Counted from the stretch's first letter, positions 47,801 to 58,450 are shown. The stretch is 64,000 bases of DNA from Malus domestica (GCF_042453785.1 NC_091677.1:7907501-7971500); one strand, 5' to 3'. Notes: generated by a model from the letters alone, not told the origin. Numbers and translations are program-made.

Positions 47801-48348
47801 GATAAGCCCTATGAGACTTGATCAACACACCACAATTTTACACAATAGCTCAGCCTATGAGCTGAGACATAACACACATAACAATCTTGTAATGTGTACT
47901 AATCAGCTCAACAACTTACATACTAACAGGACTAGTGTGAAAATTTTTAGAAATCAACATTAGCAGTGTTTCGTTCCAATTTTGTCAGTTGATCTTTGCT
48001 TGTTTCTTGTGTAGGCTTGTTTTGAGGGAAACCCATTTAAGACGGTTCCAGGGCCATTTAAGCTCTTCTGGCAGTGCATGCGATCTAAACCCGGGTATGA
48101 TTAACCTTTAAAATGTTGTCCCAGTGTATACTTATGTATCATATTTCTACATATATATATATATATAGATAGATATATATATATTTATAATTACACATGT
48201 AATGCTGCATCAGTTACATAATTCAATACGTGTTACGCTGCCTTCTGTGATTTCTGAAGCATTTGTGTTGTTCTGCAGGGAGGAACCAACAGAGCCATTT
48301 ACATATTTGCAGCTGGATCCCCCGACAAGAGAGGTGAAACTTGAGTGA
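41870..48348 (+). CDS. Small conserved plant protein of unknown function, 87 residues, three exons
   Basis: Exons 41870-41983, 48015-48094 and 48279-48348 join in frame: 38 codons, then 26 codons plus 2 bases, then the rest. The protein begins [20 protein letters not shown], continues [18 protein letters not shown], then [20 protein letters not shown], and ends [16 protein letters not shown]. Donor and acceptor sites are canonical. It is hydrophilic and basic at the start, with no signal peptide or membrane span. I recall near-identical small proteins in other plants but no function; by position it could match a small gene between GLR3.4 and the TMEM97 genes in Arabidopsis (unverified). Odd: intron 1 is ~6.0 kb because it holds a 5-kb Copia element in antisense orientation and a SINE scrap. 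The reading frame and splice sites look intact. Confidence 0.8.
42475..42520 (+). mobile_element. 46-bp SINE 3' fragment with 16-bp target duplication
   Basis: gcgggagccttgtgcactgg-gtacgacc plus a T-rich tail is the extreme 3' end of an Au-type SINE. It is flanked by perfect copies of tatcgtaactagtaaa (42459-42474, 42521-42536). It is therefore a very short, 5'-truncated but genuine retroposition event inside intron 1 of the 87-residue gene. Confidence 0.85.
42955..43345 (-). repeat. 3' LTR of the young Copia element
   Basis: 391 bp; in plus orientation starts tgttggaatccagtaacaca and ends aacttacatactaaca. The polyprotein stop codon falls just inside it. Confidence 0.95.
43333..47484 (-). 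CDS. Copia gag-pol polyprotein, 1383 residues, uninterrupted
   Basis: A single frame in Copia order: gag of the UBN2 type (~20-230), CCHC knuckle [14 protein letters not shown] (~305-320), aspartic protease around [11 protein letters not shown] (~355-365), pre-integrase HKRFGHLNF (~490), integrase core from IHSDVCGPM (~550) with the D, D, E order preserved, reverse transcriptase from [13 protein letters not shown] (~925) including YVDDIIYTG, and RNase H with [12 protein letters not shown] near the C-terminus. The length is usual for a full Copia polyprotein. Copia elements make gag and pol from one frame. It looks whole; whether it is transcribed or mobile cannot be told from sequence. Confidence 0.95.
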   Translation of the reverse strand: MSSDSQQKLIAVIRVSNMAGSGGGELRAPIFNGENFDFWQIKMKTIFRSYELWNMVESGYRAPAKEEELTEAERKLLRENVVKDARALGIIQGAVSDQIFPRIATQESAKAAWDILKQEFVGDKQVRSVKLQGLRRDFEYTRMNDSESLSVYIAKLFDLINQMKSYGEDLSNQRVVQKLLISLPKSYDSIAAVIENTKDLDTIDAQDVVAILKGYEQRLDRHGESSMEKAFASLKFVPRSNKFNGQPNSNKYHKNFKPKEKQWSNKGDWSNKGGFTVKNEANNTGDKCKFCDKLHYGECWVKNKVKCHKCNKIGHIARYCNMNKTVQHVNFANQVEETGNLFYANHSGEVRKISDEWYIDSGCSNHMTSREDLLVDIDRKVKAKVQVGTGVLVEVEGKGTLIIETVKGRRYIKEVMLVPGLTENLLSVGQMTEHGYFLLFGDYKVDVFDDRSLQNLVVSVKQRGNRCFPLILNTNKELALRTNVQECVRIWHKRFGHLNFRSLKLLQSQEMVLGLPEIQDSETVCQSCALGKNHREPFPKESMWRAKEPLELIHSDVCGPMQTSSLSGNRYFITFIDDFSRMCWVYFLRNKSEAFYVFKKFKAMVELQSGYYVKKLRTDRGGEFNSNEFGKFCEDLGIERQLTIAYSPQQNGVAKRKNRTIVEMAKCMIFEKELPNNLWCEAVNTSVYLLNRSPTKAVKNTTPFEKFSGRKPGVKHLKVFGSVCYSLITGNLRHKLEETSVMGVFIGYGTCEKGYRVLNPLTQKVLLSRDVIFDEHGRWDWEKHKVKEVCIPLSAVESSELDKIDEISESHEQEGSNGSQIQAGSSPATAIGESSNSQVSAQYDDTPLRYRNLSEIYERCHLCIVEPESFDEAAQDEAWKKAMKDEMNMIEKNQTWELVRRPSDKPVIGVKWVYKTKLNLDGTVQKNKARLVAKGYAQKPGIDFNETFAPVARLDTVRTLIALAAKNKWKLFQLDVKSAFLNGVLEEEVYVEQPDGFVVQGEEEKVYRLHKALYGLKQAPRAWYDEIDSYLMLCGFKKSISEATLYTKYKGDTELIIVSIYVDDIIYTGNCQELMDVFKAEMMYKYEMTDLGLLHHFLGMGVIQTEECIFIHQRNYALSLLKKFGLQNCKSVSTPLIPSDKLRREDGSGNADEAQYRQIVGSLLYLTATRPDIMYAACLLARFMHCPTNKHYGTAKRVLRYVQGTLDFGLEYKKGEGTLLMGYCDSDWSGSEDDMKSTSGYAFTFGNGIFSWSSVKQQCVALSTAEAEYISASEATAQATWLRFVLEDFGEMQTVATPMNCDNTSAIAITKNPIFHQKTKHINRRYHFIKEALQQGVIDLIHCPTKEQLADIFTKALAREQFTYLRNLLGVKSVHNLKGNVSM
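47538..47928 (-). repeat. 5' LTR of the young Copia element
   Basis: 391 bp, same ends as its partner, with one difference seen in the whole length. Followed on the right by ggactagtg of the host intron. Confidence 0.95.
48149..48192. repeat. TA microsatellite in intron 2 of the 87-residue gene
   Basis: A run of TA with a short TAGA interruption between exon 2 and exon 3. Confidence 0.85.
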
Positions 48349-49023
48349 AACCACCTTTGTTATCGGAATCAATATCGCTCTTAGGTTGGCGCATTGTCTC
48401 AAAATTTCCAGTTTTTGTTATCTTTTCTCTTAATAATATAATGTTGGACCGCAACTAAGATTACAGCTCCCAATGCAGTTTAGTTCAGCAGCTTATTTGA
48501 GTTTTATTTGAACCATCAACTTTATGTCATCTTTTCTTATAATATAAGCATTTGTGGTTGTTTGTTTCTGCAATGCAAGTGTAACTGCGATTCAATAGTT
48601 TTGTCTGCCACACTTTGTCGAGTGCCGGCTTTTCTTTATCTCCAAGGCTAAAGAACACTAGGTACATTACTGCTGTTCTTGCTATGAGATATCAGATTTT
48701 GAGTGATTTGCATGATCATATATGTATAGACTGCAATCATATCAAAAATTCATGATTGGTTTTTCTTTTTCGAACCTTGTCTACAACTGCTGAACAAAAC
48801 TTTATTCATTATATGTGGAGATGTGGGCTGTCCGCCTCTCCCTTTCTCCAAGTCATGAAATGGAAGACAAAAAACAAGGTCATGAAATGGGGAAGAAAAA
48901 CGTATCGTTATCAGACTGACGACTACGGCAACTCCAGCCTCCAGGGACCGACCAGTTGACTCCATATATCTCTGGGGAGGAAACAGATCAGAGAGATCCT
49001 GCTATATTTACAAAAATCCAACA
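48349..49023. other. Convergent intergenic region
   Basis: Lies between the stop of the 87-residue gene (+) and the stop of the GTPase gene (-), so both 3' UTRs run into it. No further gene seen. Confidence 0.55.
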
Positions 49024-51753
49024 CTAGAAATCAATGATGGGCTCTCCGATGGTCAGATTGCGCTCCACTGTCCAAGGTAAGTCGAAGAGCTTGGCCGTTA
49101 TGAATTTGAAGATCTTGTTCACGTTTATGTTGTATGTTGCACTCGAAAAGAACAACGTTGCGTTTAGTGCCTTTGCATATGCTCTTGCCTGCATTCACAT
49201 TTTACATGAAAAATCAACCAATGAACATCCTCAAACGGGAGCACAAAGTGCTCAAAGGGTGTTATGAACTTAGTTTATTTTGGCCATCGAAAAGCATTTT
49301 TTTGATACTCAAAAGTGTTTCTGGTAGCGTTTAGCAAATTAGGAAAAGAAGTAGGAATTCTTTTGGGTTATAGGGTCATCTAAAAGCGTTTTCTGATAAC
49401 CAAAAGTGTTTCTGGTAGCATTTAGTAGATTAAGAAAAGAAGTAGGAATTCCCTTTGGGTTATAGATGCATCTTGTTAGTGTTTTATAGAGAAGCTTTTT
49501 GGGTTATAGATGCATCTTTTTAGTGCTTTATAAAGAAGCGCGTACCAATTGCTTCTTGATGAATCGATTTCTAGTGTTTTTTCAAGAAGGATTTAGATTT
49601 TTAATAAAAGCTTATTGTACTTTTTTTTTTTTTTTTTGGTAATCGGAAATGCAATAACCGGGTAAAGATGCCAGCAGATTACAAGAAAGCCTACCACAAG
49701 GCAAACAAGAAACAAACACCCGCTACAGAACCGTAGTGCAAGAAGGTAGAAAGAAAATCAAGACGCCGCATCTAATGCTAAAGCGTCCCTACTCACACTA
49801 CCAAAAAGCTAACAGTCAAGGGGGGCTTATTGTACTTTTGACATAATTGCTTAATACATTTGAAAGTCCAAACGAACCCTATTGGTAACAAATGTAGAAT
49901 TTAAAAGGCCATGACAAGTAGTTGGACACATTACTATTTTATATTGGTTGGTTGGTGTTTGTAGCCAAATTGAACTTGTATTAGCTTCCCTTTTCGGTTT
50001 TTCTATTGAGCATTGACTTGGATGTCTCCAACTTCTCGTCATCTTTATTGCTCATCCTAGGTAATTAGAGGTGACTAGGCCCCTAATCATTGATTTTTTT
50101 TACTAAACACATTTTTATAATATTTATGGTGTTAGATGTATCGTATGTAAATCGTGAATTATATTTTTGCGGCATGAAATTAAATATTAATTAAAATAGT
50201 TAAGAATATTGCTTTCGAAATTAAGAATGTATGCTAGTTAGTAAGCATCTTTACCTGACTTGCAATTGTCCATTGCAAATCTATGGGGAGTTGGATGAAA
50301 TCATCGAACTTTGTTCCAATTAATATTGGGATTGCCGTCTGCAAACCAACATGAAAAAAGCATTTTACAATTGGGGAAAAAAACTTGATTAATTTTGTGA
50401 ACAATCATGCTTCGCTGCTGAAAGTATAATAAGTGCTGCTGAAATCCAATCATAAATTGACAAGTGTCTAATTATAGTTTCTAATTTTCAATTATTTAGA
50501 CACGTAACCATTTATGATTGGTTTTTCAACAGCGCTTACTGCTCTTCTTTCAACTGAGAAGCATGATTCTTTTGTGAATTAAGAGAATGTAATGTATTTG
50601 CAGTTACCTGATTCCATTTCCTTGCTCGGTGATACCATGTTATGACACTGCAGTCACATAAATTAAATTCCATGGTTTAGCATGCTAATTAAAAATTTAA
50701 ACAGGATTAAAATACCAAAAGCTAGAGATTGTACTTAGAAATTCACCTATTTAACGTACACCGACTAGTTAAATCAAACATGAACAAAATAGCTACGGAA
50801 TCCTTGCAAGCAACAGGAATGTTATCCTGGGATTTTACATCACCTGCACCATAATTAAAATAAAATTATTACAAACTCAATGCAATATTAATTGTAAATC
50901 GAAGATTAATTTCATTGGATTATATTAATACCTCCAACTTCCCAAATACTATAGGAAATCCGTGCACCACTGACCAACAATGTCTTATCCATTGAATTTA
51001 ATCCGGTGGTGTCTGTCTCTCCTCCCTCTTCCTTCTCATCATCTCCTACATACTTTACCTAAGCCAACCAAATAAATTCAATAAATAGATATACAAATAA
51101 ATAAATGAATAAGAAGAAGAAGAAGAAGAAGAAGAATGAGAGTGTGACGTGATGATTAAAACATAATTCATGGTACAAATTATATGATATAAGAACAAAT
51201 TTTTAATCCTTAAAACATGACAAATTCATTTTTCTGCATGTGTTCGCATGTCATACAAATTTGTATATTTTAGACGACTTTATTGTTGTTGGAAAAGACG
51301 TTAAACCACAAAATTACCTTAAGATGATACGCATGATTGTGTGAAATTTCTATCTATATTCCATAACCTAAACGTGAAAATCAGAAAGAAAAAAATGTCA
51401 TTTAACTAACTTCGAGAATTAATGAAGAGATTAATTACCACAAAGCTAGTTTTTCCAATCTGGCTATCTCCCAAGAGGCTGATCTTCAACGGCACTAAAT
51501 CGGAGCTGCTAACACGGTGGCTACTCTTGTTCCGATGAAGGTGATGACACGTGAGATCCCTTGATTTCGAGGACGGCGACGAAGACGCAAAAGTGGAAGG
51601 GGTGTCGTTCGCCGACGACATGGCGGCCGAAATGGGCAGCATACTGTACTGGACCGGCTTTCCTAAACAACACATGAGCAGCCGGTCCATGACGCGGCGG
51701 AGGACCAAGACGCGGCGTTTAACTCTTCTCCTGAGGCTGAAGTGGCGTATCAT
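49024..51753 (-). CDS. SGP1: Septum-promoting GTPase homologue (Spg1/Tem1-type small GTPase)
   Basis: Six exons on the minus strand: 51439-51753, 50932-51058, 50747-50843, 50608-50647, 50255-50338 and 49024-49188. The sum is 828 bp, an exact frame for 275 residues. A basic, Ser-rich N-terminal extension (MIRHFSLRRRVKRRVLVLRR ...) is followed by the G domain: P-loop LLGDSQIGKTSFV, KYVGDDEKEE, IWEVGG (G3 region), FMFDLT, and GTKFDDF in place of the usual NKxD. The C-terminus is NLTIGEPIIDF, with no CAAX motif. This matches Arabidopsis SGP1/SGP2, which resemble yeast Spg1/Tem1 of the septation network and bind MAP4K-type kinases. All splice sites are canonical. Introns hold a MITE and a LINE tail. 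Confidence 0.9.
49280..49475. repeat. Direct repeat in the last intron of the GTPase gene
   Basis: The phrase caaaagtgtttctggtagcr-tttag...aagaagtaggaattc occurs twice (~49311-49360 and ~49401-49450), followed by two copies of gggttatagatgcatcttktt-agtg further on. A local tandem duplication, non-coding. Confidence 0.7.
49625..49824 (-). mobile_element. 5'-truncated LINE tail in the last GTPase intron
   Basis: A T-run at 49621-49637 (poly-A tail on the minus strand) is followed by about 185 bp of unique sequence with no pol III promoter boxes. The target gcttattgtactttt is duplicated at 49610-49624 and 49825-49839. This is the signature of LINE-type retroposition; the body is too short to name a family. 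Confidence 0.75.
50404..50567. mobile_element. MITE in intron 4 of the GTPase gene
   Basis: Long inverted repeats: atcatgcttcgctgctgaaa ... ccaatcataaattgacaagt-gtctaa on the left pairs with ttagacacgtaaccatttatg-attggtttttcaacagcgctt ... agaagcatga on the right. Arms are ~65 bp with a loop of ~25 bp. It makes up most of the intron. Confidence 0.75.
51110..51136. repeat. AAG microsatellite in intron 1 of the GTPase gene
   Basis: Seven to eight AAG/GAA units between exons 1 and 2. Confidence 0.85.
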
Positions 51754-52972
51754 TTCTTCAACAAAAAGTAACTAGTAGATCAATCTTCAAACTTGGAAAA
51801 AAATGGACGGTTGTGATTGTGGCGATCAAAGGTGGTGGTGGTGCTGGTGTGGGGGGATGGCCTCAACAGCAACTGAGCGACTCTTGTTCTGTTTAGGCCA
51901 TGGAAACTGAAAAGCTAGCTTCCATTGCTCTCATATTTTCATGACTTGTGGTATTTTTAGAATATTTGCTTTGTATTAATGTAATATTTTCTAAATATTT
52001 TTGTTTTATTTTTTCCAATTTTCTTTTGCTTTTTAGCTTTTTTTTTCGGTTACAACGATCTTTTGCTATCAATGTGACTACTTTAACGGGACATTTGACC
52101 GGTAATAACATGGACATAATCCCAATCGAAAGAAGTCCTAATTGCCTTCTTCCAATGCTACACGGATCTTGGTCCTATCTACGTATGAGTGAAGGTAACA
52201 CCACTATATATATTCATAAACATATTATTACGAGAGATTTTTTAAGTATCAGGGTATTCAAAAGGTGCTCTACATGTCATTATACAAGTGAGAAATAATA
52301 AATTTTTTCATATCTATCCACTTATTTTATAACACCACTTGAGTATCGGACACTTTGAAAATTTCTTGTATTATACCATTACACAAAAAAAAGTTTCTTG
52401 TAAGTTTACGGTTGCAGAATTTTTGTAATGGGTTTTATGAGATTTATGAGGGGTTGTATGCATTCCAAGTTTATCTTTAAATTTTATTGTATCTGAATCA
52501 GTATTGAGTTGTAGGACTTTTTTTCTGGTTACTTAAAACACAAAGATCTACACTTTCTGGATTAGCTCAAGTGGCAAAGAAGGATGAGATAAGTTGAGCT
52601 TATTATGGGTCCGGTGTTCGATTTTTTTCCAATCCAATAAGAAACAAGATTTAGAATAGGAGGTATGCATAACAAAAGCCATCAATTTCTTCATGTTTCC
52701 ATTTGGTTTCTCGAGTGATGTCTAAATGACACCAAAAGTCTTCCTAGCCTACAAAATGGTAAACTGCCGTAGTGAAATCACAAGCCGGTCATTTTGTTAA
52801 AAGAAAAAAATGTATAGTCACTTGATTTAAGTTTGGTTTTTTGTAAATTAAAGAGCACCAATATGATGCACCTAATCAACTTCGATAATTATTATGTAGT
52901 AAATAGTAACCGACCTTTTCCAGAATAAAGCAATACCATACAAAGTACATCAACAACTTTGAGCATAGTTTT
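51754..52972. other. Upstream region of the GTPase gene, no other gene seen
   Basis: Contains a GGT-rich stretch (51828-51858) close to the start codon that could lie in the 5' UTR. AT-rich beyond that. A SINE-like head is listed separately (52559-52630). Confidence 0.5.
52559..52630 (+). mobile_element. tRNA-derived SINE head
   Basis: ggattagctcaagtggcaaa resembles a tRNA A box region and gggtccggtgttcgatttt a B box, ~40 bases apart, followed by a T-rich stretch. No target duplication was identified. Confidence 0.5.
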
Positions 52973-53130
52973 AAAGGAAAATTAATGAAAATGGCTTGAA
53001 AACATTGAGTTTTAACAATAAGGACAAAATGTAGGGTAAAGTGAATAGTGCCAGGATTGACTTTTAGTATAAAAATGTGGTTTTTCATTAAAGTAAACAG
53101 TATCGAAAGCTTTTAGTTAAAGTTCCCTAG
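52973..53130 (-). mobile_element. ~157-bp MITE, copy 2
   Basis: Reverse complement of the element at 6386-6542 over nearly its whole length (agggtaaagtgaatagt, ataaggacaaaatgta, gtataaaaatgtggtttttc). Confidence 0.7.
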
Positions 53131-53918
53131 GTTTAATCATATAAAATAAAATGGCCAATTTGAATTCAAGTTAAAGTGAGGTCTCAATTTTTTAACCTAC
53201 CCAAGGTGTGTTGTTAAAAAAGAGGTACCAAGGGGTCTGTATAGTTAATTATATACATTAGCAACGGCTAGGATTTAGTGATCAATAATTAAGTGGTTCG
53301 TTGCAATTTTCAACTAGTGGCATGTTCATATACTTTCTCGGATGGGGAAATCATGAATGGGAGTTATCAGTTTAATTCTTGGCTTGTTTAAGTATTTGGT
53401 TACGGAATATAATGCATGAGCCAAATATAACACTTAACAAGCTTTTAATTTACTGGTAGTTGCCTTTATTTGGTAAATGATGTCTTATATACATACACAT
53501 TTGACGTGTAAATCTATAGGGCTCGTATAATTATAACGCACAATTATACTAACCTGGATTTTGATGATTGTTTGATATCTTCTTGACGCTTCTTAGGTTC
53601 TTCAAGCGCGCTTAGTAGAAACTCTTTTAATCTTCTATTGATTTCTACTCACTGGGCTATAATATTAAATAGAGAGTATCATATACGTGTAACACTCAGA
53701 GTACCAATGACAACCTTTATGTAGATGTTATAACCTAATGAGAACACTCCTCACAATCCCACTAATCTTATGATTCTATACTTTATTAATTTAGCTAAAA
53801 GAATATCGGGAAACGCCATTAACCTAACTTATATAAATTTCCTGTTTTCACTAAACCTTAGAGACGCAGGTGTTTAGTTAATATTCTTAATTTTACCCTT
53901 TCGAGCTCTATCTGTAAC
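53131..53918. other. Intergenic, no gene seen
   Basis: AT-rich, no recognisable coding or repeat structure. Confidence 0.5.
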
Positions 53919-54229
53919 TTACTATAGGCTTGAGAAATAAAAGAGAAAATGTGTACGACAAGACATCCAGCAACAAGAAGAAGGGAAAGGAAAATGATTG
54001 AATAGAGGAACTCCTAAACATTACTATAGGCTCGAGAAATAAAGAGAAAATGTGTATGACAAGATATCCAGCAACAAGAAGAAGGAAAAAGAAAATGATT
54101 GAATAAAGGAACTCCCGAACATTACTATAGGCTCCGAACATTACCATAGGCTCGAGAAACAAAGAGAAAATGTGTACAACAAGATATCCACTAACAAGAA
54201 GGAAAAGGAAAACGATTGAATAGAGGAAC
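53919..54229 (+). repeat. Three ~101-bp tandem repeats cut by an LTR
   Basis: Units begin at 53919, 54021 and 54122 with ttactataggct and share aaagagaaaatgtgtacgac and aatgattgaatagaggaact. The third has a small internal duplication (gaacattaccataggctc). An LTR-type sequence starts at the end of the third unit. The minus-strand open frame across it merely reflects a unit length near a multiple of three. Confidence 0.85.
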
Positions 54230-56275
54230 TGACACACCCCGACCCAGAATGTCTACTTGGACTCCGAAACGAGTTGTGCTGGCCGACACCTGGAAGGTGA
54301 CGAAGCCATAAAGTGTAGTGATGTGGAAAAAGTGAATAAATTAAACCTAAAAGTGTCTAATCAAAGGAGTGCGCAGGTGAGCGGGATTGAACATTTTTCA
54401 CACGTGATGTCAGAGCATAAGACAGTATAGTAAATAGGATGAGGGTTATACCACTGAAGGTAATCATCTCCTAAGATTTGCCAAAATCCTCGTATACGCG
54501 TAAACACAGCTACTAAACCTGGAGGGGCAAAAAACAAAGTGGGTCAGCAAAACAATACTTATACGAAAACCTTTATTTTTTAATATACTAACCCCTCACC
54601 GTAAAACAAGTATAGTTTCCTCAAAACATACTACGTAAGTATGCAATCAAATATAACAGCAATATAACCAGAAATATGCCAAGTCATGATATATCAAATG
54701 CCAAAGTAATATAATCATGTGATAATAAATTATAAGTACTTTGCTCATCATCTAAGCTAGCACACGAGTCGGAACTGCCTAAGGTAATTCTACCCGACAA
54801 AACTGGGTGTAATCAATGCGCTTAAGTACTACGATCACGCAAAGACTGGTGCATAAGCACGGTCACATACAAGTCGGATTGCCTAATGCAATCTACCCGA
54901 CAGGACTGGCACCTAACTTGGATCCAATGCGAGCGAATGGTGCGGATGTGAACATACACGTGAAGGACTAGCCCTGGCCTTGGGCGAAGTACTAATATCG
55001 AGGTGCAGCAAGATGAGCATGTACAAATATGTATGAATGTCATGACAATAATATCCTAACCATATAGCAGCATTTATCACAATTCATATCACAATATCGA
55101 ATACTTGGCAATATAAGCATAAAAGTGAAGTAACTACGCATTTAGGGAAACTATCAATATGTATAGGTATAAAATAAACTGCCCACTCACAGATACTTCG
55201 CCGCTGACGAGCCACACAACCTAGCGAAAATGGAAACGCCACTAATAATTTCCCCTAAGCACATAAAGGTACAATTAATAAAACTATATTATAACAATTG
55301 AATTTGAGAAAACAGACATTAAAAACGGATTCAGGACATCGAATTACACTAAGAAATGTCCCACTTAAATTTCCGAAAAGTCAACAAAATGAATATTCCC
55401 TGAAGGACAGAATATTCCCTAACGGAATATTTCATCTGGGTTAAGGGTTATTTGGTTGGGTTAGATTAATAGGTTGGACTTAAGGGTTCTAAGCCTAAAG
55501 GCCTAAACTAAAAGGGTTTAGGGCTTTAGGGATTGGGTTTGGGGTTTAGGCCTTCACAAATAAGGTCCAAGGCCCTTAATTTAACAAATAAAATTAAAAC
55601 AAAAGAATTAAAAGGGTTATGGGTTTGGGTTTGGAGTCATGGGCCAAAGGCCTTCTTCCACTTGATCCCTAGGGCCTGGGTTTGAAAGGGTAGGGCTTAA
55701 AAGCCTGGCCCGAGTCGACCAAATGGGTCGCCGGACCCAAAGGAAGAGGAAGGCTGGAATTCAGCCCGAAAACTACACAACTTTTAAACGTTCACAACTT
55801 CCTCATTACTCAACGAAATCAAGTGAAACATAAACAAAAGTTGTAGTTCTCGAAGAGAGGAAGAGATTGATACCTTGCACGCCGGCCAACTCATCGTGGT
55901 TTGGTTGGAAATTGGCTCGAAAGGCACGGGTCAAACTTGAACTTCTCGAAACCGAGTTGTTTCACGTCAAAACTTCCTCAAACCTTGACTAGGGACCCTA
56001 AGGAGTTGTGTAGAGGCTTTCCCAAGTCCTAAAACATCGTGACTCGGTTGAAAACACATCGAACTCAACTCGTCCAAATTCGGACCTTCCGAGTTGGCGA
56101 GTCAAAACTCGTCCATTCTTAGTTTGGTTGGTATGGTTGTGTTCGTGGAGGTAAGGTGAACACAATGGTAAGGTTTTTAAGCTCGAATAGTGAAGATTTG
56201 GGGTTGGTCTTCCTTGTTGTAGAGAAAAGAGAGTTTCGAGAGGGAGAGAGAAATAAGGAAGAGAGAGAGTGAGCA
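54230..56275 (-). mobile_element. Gypsy-type LTR, degraded or solo
   Basis: Starts tgacacaccccgacccagaa, the reversed end of a common long plant Gypsy LTR (…gggtcggggtgtgtca). It contains gtgctggccgacacctggaa, matching the gtcggccagcac block near the right end of the solo LTR at 9550-15454. No coding domains. The right end was not found; 56275 is only where other repeat sequence begins. A fossil. Confidence 0.5.
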
Positions 56276-56277
56276 TT

Positions 56278-56360
56278 TTTCGATACCAAATTAGGTTGCC
56301 TATTGTTTAGCTTAGCCGAACTTCCCATTCCCCTTAATGTAAAATATATCTCGTGGAGAA
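56278..56360 (+). mobile_element. SINE fragment
   Basis: tcgataccaaattaggttgc ... tagccgaacttccc ... gtaaaatat corresponds to the 3' half of the SINE at 23628-23790, in the opposite orientation. Confidence 0.55.
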
Positions 56361-56782
56361 GCTGCTTTTGCTTTTATAATACTTAAATTGCCATTCTCTC
56401 ATTAGGCATTTCAAAAAAAAAAAAAAAAAGTTTTAAAAAACCTCACATAGTGGGATGGTGAGTAGTTAATAAGTTCATTATTTTCAAAATATATTTTAAT
56501 AAAAAAATTGTCACACGTGTTGCAAGAGGCAAGTTATTATTAAAAGTGACACGAATTTCATTTAAAACCATAAAATGGCAAATAGTACAGGCCATAAAGG
56601 TCAAGAGTTATCATCCTCAAGCAGATCGTAGATTACAATTGGAGGTTCCCTTAACCAAGTACAGTCAATGCCACAGAATGGCCTAGCGAGTCAGTAGCTT
56701 CAGTAATCGATTTCAACAAAGCCTTAGCATCCTCTAGGGTCCTCGGAGGGGGGGGATGTTATTTGTAATGAAGGGAACTTTA

Positions 56783-58447
56783 GGTCATCTTCAACCGAAG
56801 AGTCCAGAGGGCCAGAGGGTCGAAAATAGCCCGAAAACCTTCTCCAACCGAGGGCTAGGCTAGAAGGCTATGGAATCTGAGAAGGCTCCACGAAATCGGA
56901 TAGGGCTGGCTGAGCCAGCCAGCCATCTAGGGGCTAGCCACAAAACCGCTTAATAACCGACAAGAATTCTTAAAAAGAATTTTGAATCCAACGGCGCGCC
57001 AGTTACCGTTGGATTCAAAAAAAAAAATTTTAATTCTCAAAAATTCTATTTTTTTTTTCCTATAAATACCTAAAATTCTATTTAAAAAATCTATCCTTCA
57101 ATTTTTTCAATAATTTTCAAATGGCCTCGTCTGCAATGAAAGGTAGAGCTTGGACCCAAAAAGAAGATGAATCTCTTTGCAAGGCTTATAGATAGGTGTT
57201 AGAAGATAGTGTGAGGGGAAATTGTCAAACAAATAACGGTGTTTGGACTCGTGTGTCCAAAAAATACTTAGAGTTCTATGAAGGCACAACTCCAGTGAAT
57301 ATTCGAAACCACGAGAGTTGTTCTTCAAGATGGAAGAAACATCTTCAGCCAAGTTTGAACAAATAGCATCAAGCATTGTTAGCAACCACAAGTAGACAAG
57401 AAAGCGGCGCTAATTACTATGACGAAGTAAGTGTTTTCACAATTTATTTTAAATATTTAATTATATTACATTTAATTTCATAAATTAATTTCCTTTAATT
57501 TTTTTCTAGGTACACCAAGCGGAGGAATTGTATATGGAGAGCAGCTCAAAACCTTTTCAGTTTCACAGTTGTTCGGAAATTTGTAAAGGGTGGGTGTTAT
57601 TTGAAGATCCACCACAGAGAGCTCCTACGCCGGTGTTCGAAACTACATCCTAAACTGCAGATATGAATGAAGATGGATCTCCAACCATTCAACAAACAAG
57701 GGTAGAAAATCTGTTTTCGGGTGAAGGTTCCATATCTAGGGCTATGGGACGAAACAAGGCGTGAAGGTTGAAGGAAAAGGGCAAGGCAAATGATGATTAC
57801 GCCGCTCAACATGAAGTAGTGGCCTCATTGCGATTATTGGCGGAGCAAAATACCCTTGAGGCGGAAGAAAGGAAATGTAGGCATGAAGAACGGGCCAAAC
57901 AAATACAAGAAGAGATTGATGATAAGAATATGAAAATGAACATTTCGAATTATACTCCAATGAGTAAGGCCTATTTTGATAGGAAAAAAGAAAAAGAAAT
58001 TATGAGCCGACGGCAGTTGTTTACCTCTGACTATACTCCTACGATGGCGGATGATGAAGATGATGTTGATTATAGATATTAAATTTAAGTTATTGTAGTT
58101 TTTAAATTTAAGTTAATGTTGTTTTCAAATTTAATTTGTAGTTTTTAAATTTAATTTGTCATTTTTAAATTGTAGTTGTAGTTTTTAAATATAAGTTGTA
58201 GTTTTTAAATTTAAGTTGTTGTAGTTTTTAAATTTAAATAATAAATTATGTTTGGCCCTATAACCCTCGATTTGAGACGGTTTTTTGTGACAGGGCTAAA
58301 ACGAGCTCTCTGGCTCTTTGGCCCTCGGTTGGAAACGGAGACAAATATGGACATGTACTGTTCATTAAAATATTAATATCTTGGAGGATCTTGGAAGACC
58401 AGAGGGCTAAAACGAGCCATTTGGCCAGCCATCGGTTGGAGATGGCC
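56783..58447 (+). mobile_element. PIF/Harbinger-type element carrying only a SANT/NAM-type ORF
   Basis: Begins ggtcatcttcaaccgaagag and ends ccagccatcggttggagatg-gcc, inverted with mismatches. The target duplication is TTA (56780-56782, 58448-58450). The subterminal blocks ccaaccgaggg and cgttttagccctctgg are repeated inside both arms. It carries one broken gene (57121-58081) of the Myb/SANT accessory type and no DDE transposase. At 1665 bp it is non-autonomous. Same family as 6568-9331. Confidence 0.82.
57121..58081 (+). pseudogene. Harbinger accessory ORF1 (SANT/Myb plus NAM-associated C-terminus)
   Basis: Two exons by GT-AG and frame: 57121-57426 and 57510-58081. The N-terminal SANT-like region has RGRAWTQKEDESLCKAY and WTRVSKKYLEFYEG, with SSRWKKHLQPSLN. 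The C-terminal part has RLKEKGKANDDYAAQHEVVA, a charged coiled-coil (EERKCRHEERAKQIQEE) and the acidic end MADDEDDVDYRY. In this transposon group such a protein helps the transposase enter the nucleus or bind DNA; host annotations often call it a NAM-associated or GST T3-like protein. Stops interrupt it near 57193, 57364, 57650 and 57761, so it is inactive. Confidence 0.8.
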
Positions 58448-58450
58448 TTA

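Larger units (their letters stand above)
42955..47928 (-). mobile_element. Ty1/Copia LTR retrotransposon, young, looks whole
   Basis: Two 391-bp LTRs (42955-43345 and 47538-47928) differ, by eye, at one position (99.7% identical), which suggests insertion within the last few hundred thousand years. Bounded TG...CA. On the minus strand the primer-binding region (tggcctcagagccaagttc) follows the LTR at 47538, and a polypurine tract (cttaaaggggaa) precedes the LTR ending at 43345. One long open frame spans the interior. The 5-bp flanks do not match (gagag left, ggact right), so a simple insertion with target duplication is not seen. It lies in intron 1 of the 87-residue gene, in antisense orientation. 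Confidence 0.95.

Noticed and set aside
53908-54237. 109-residue minus-strand frame with repeated hydrophobic phrases
   Set aside because: Produced by three ~101-bp tandem repeats; the repeated protein phrases follow from the DNA repeat and the composition is low-complexity.
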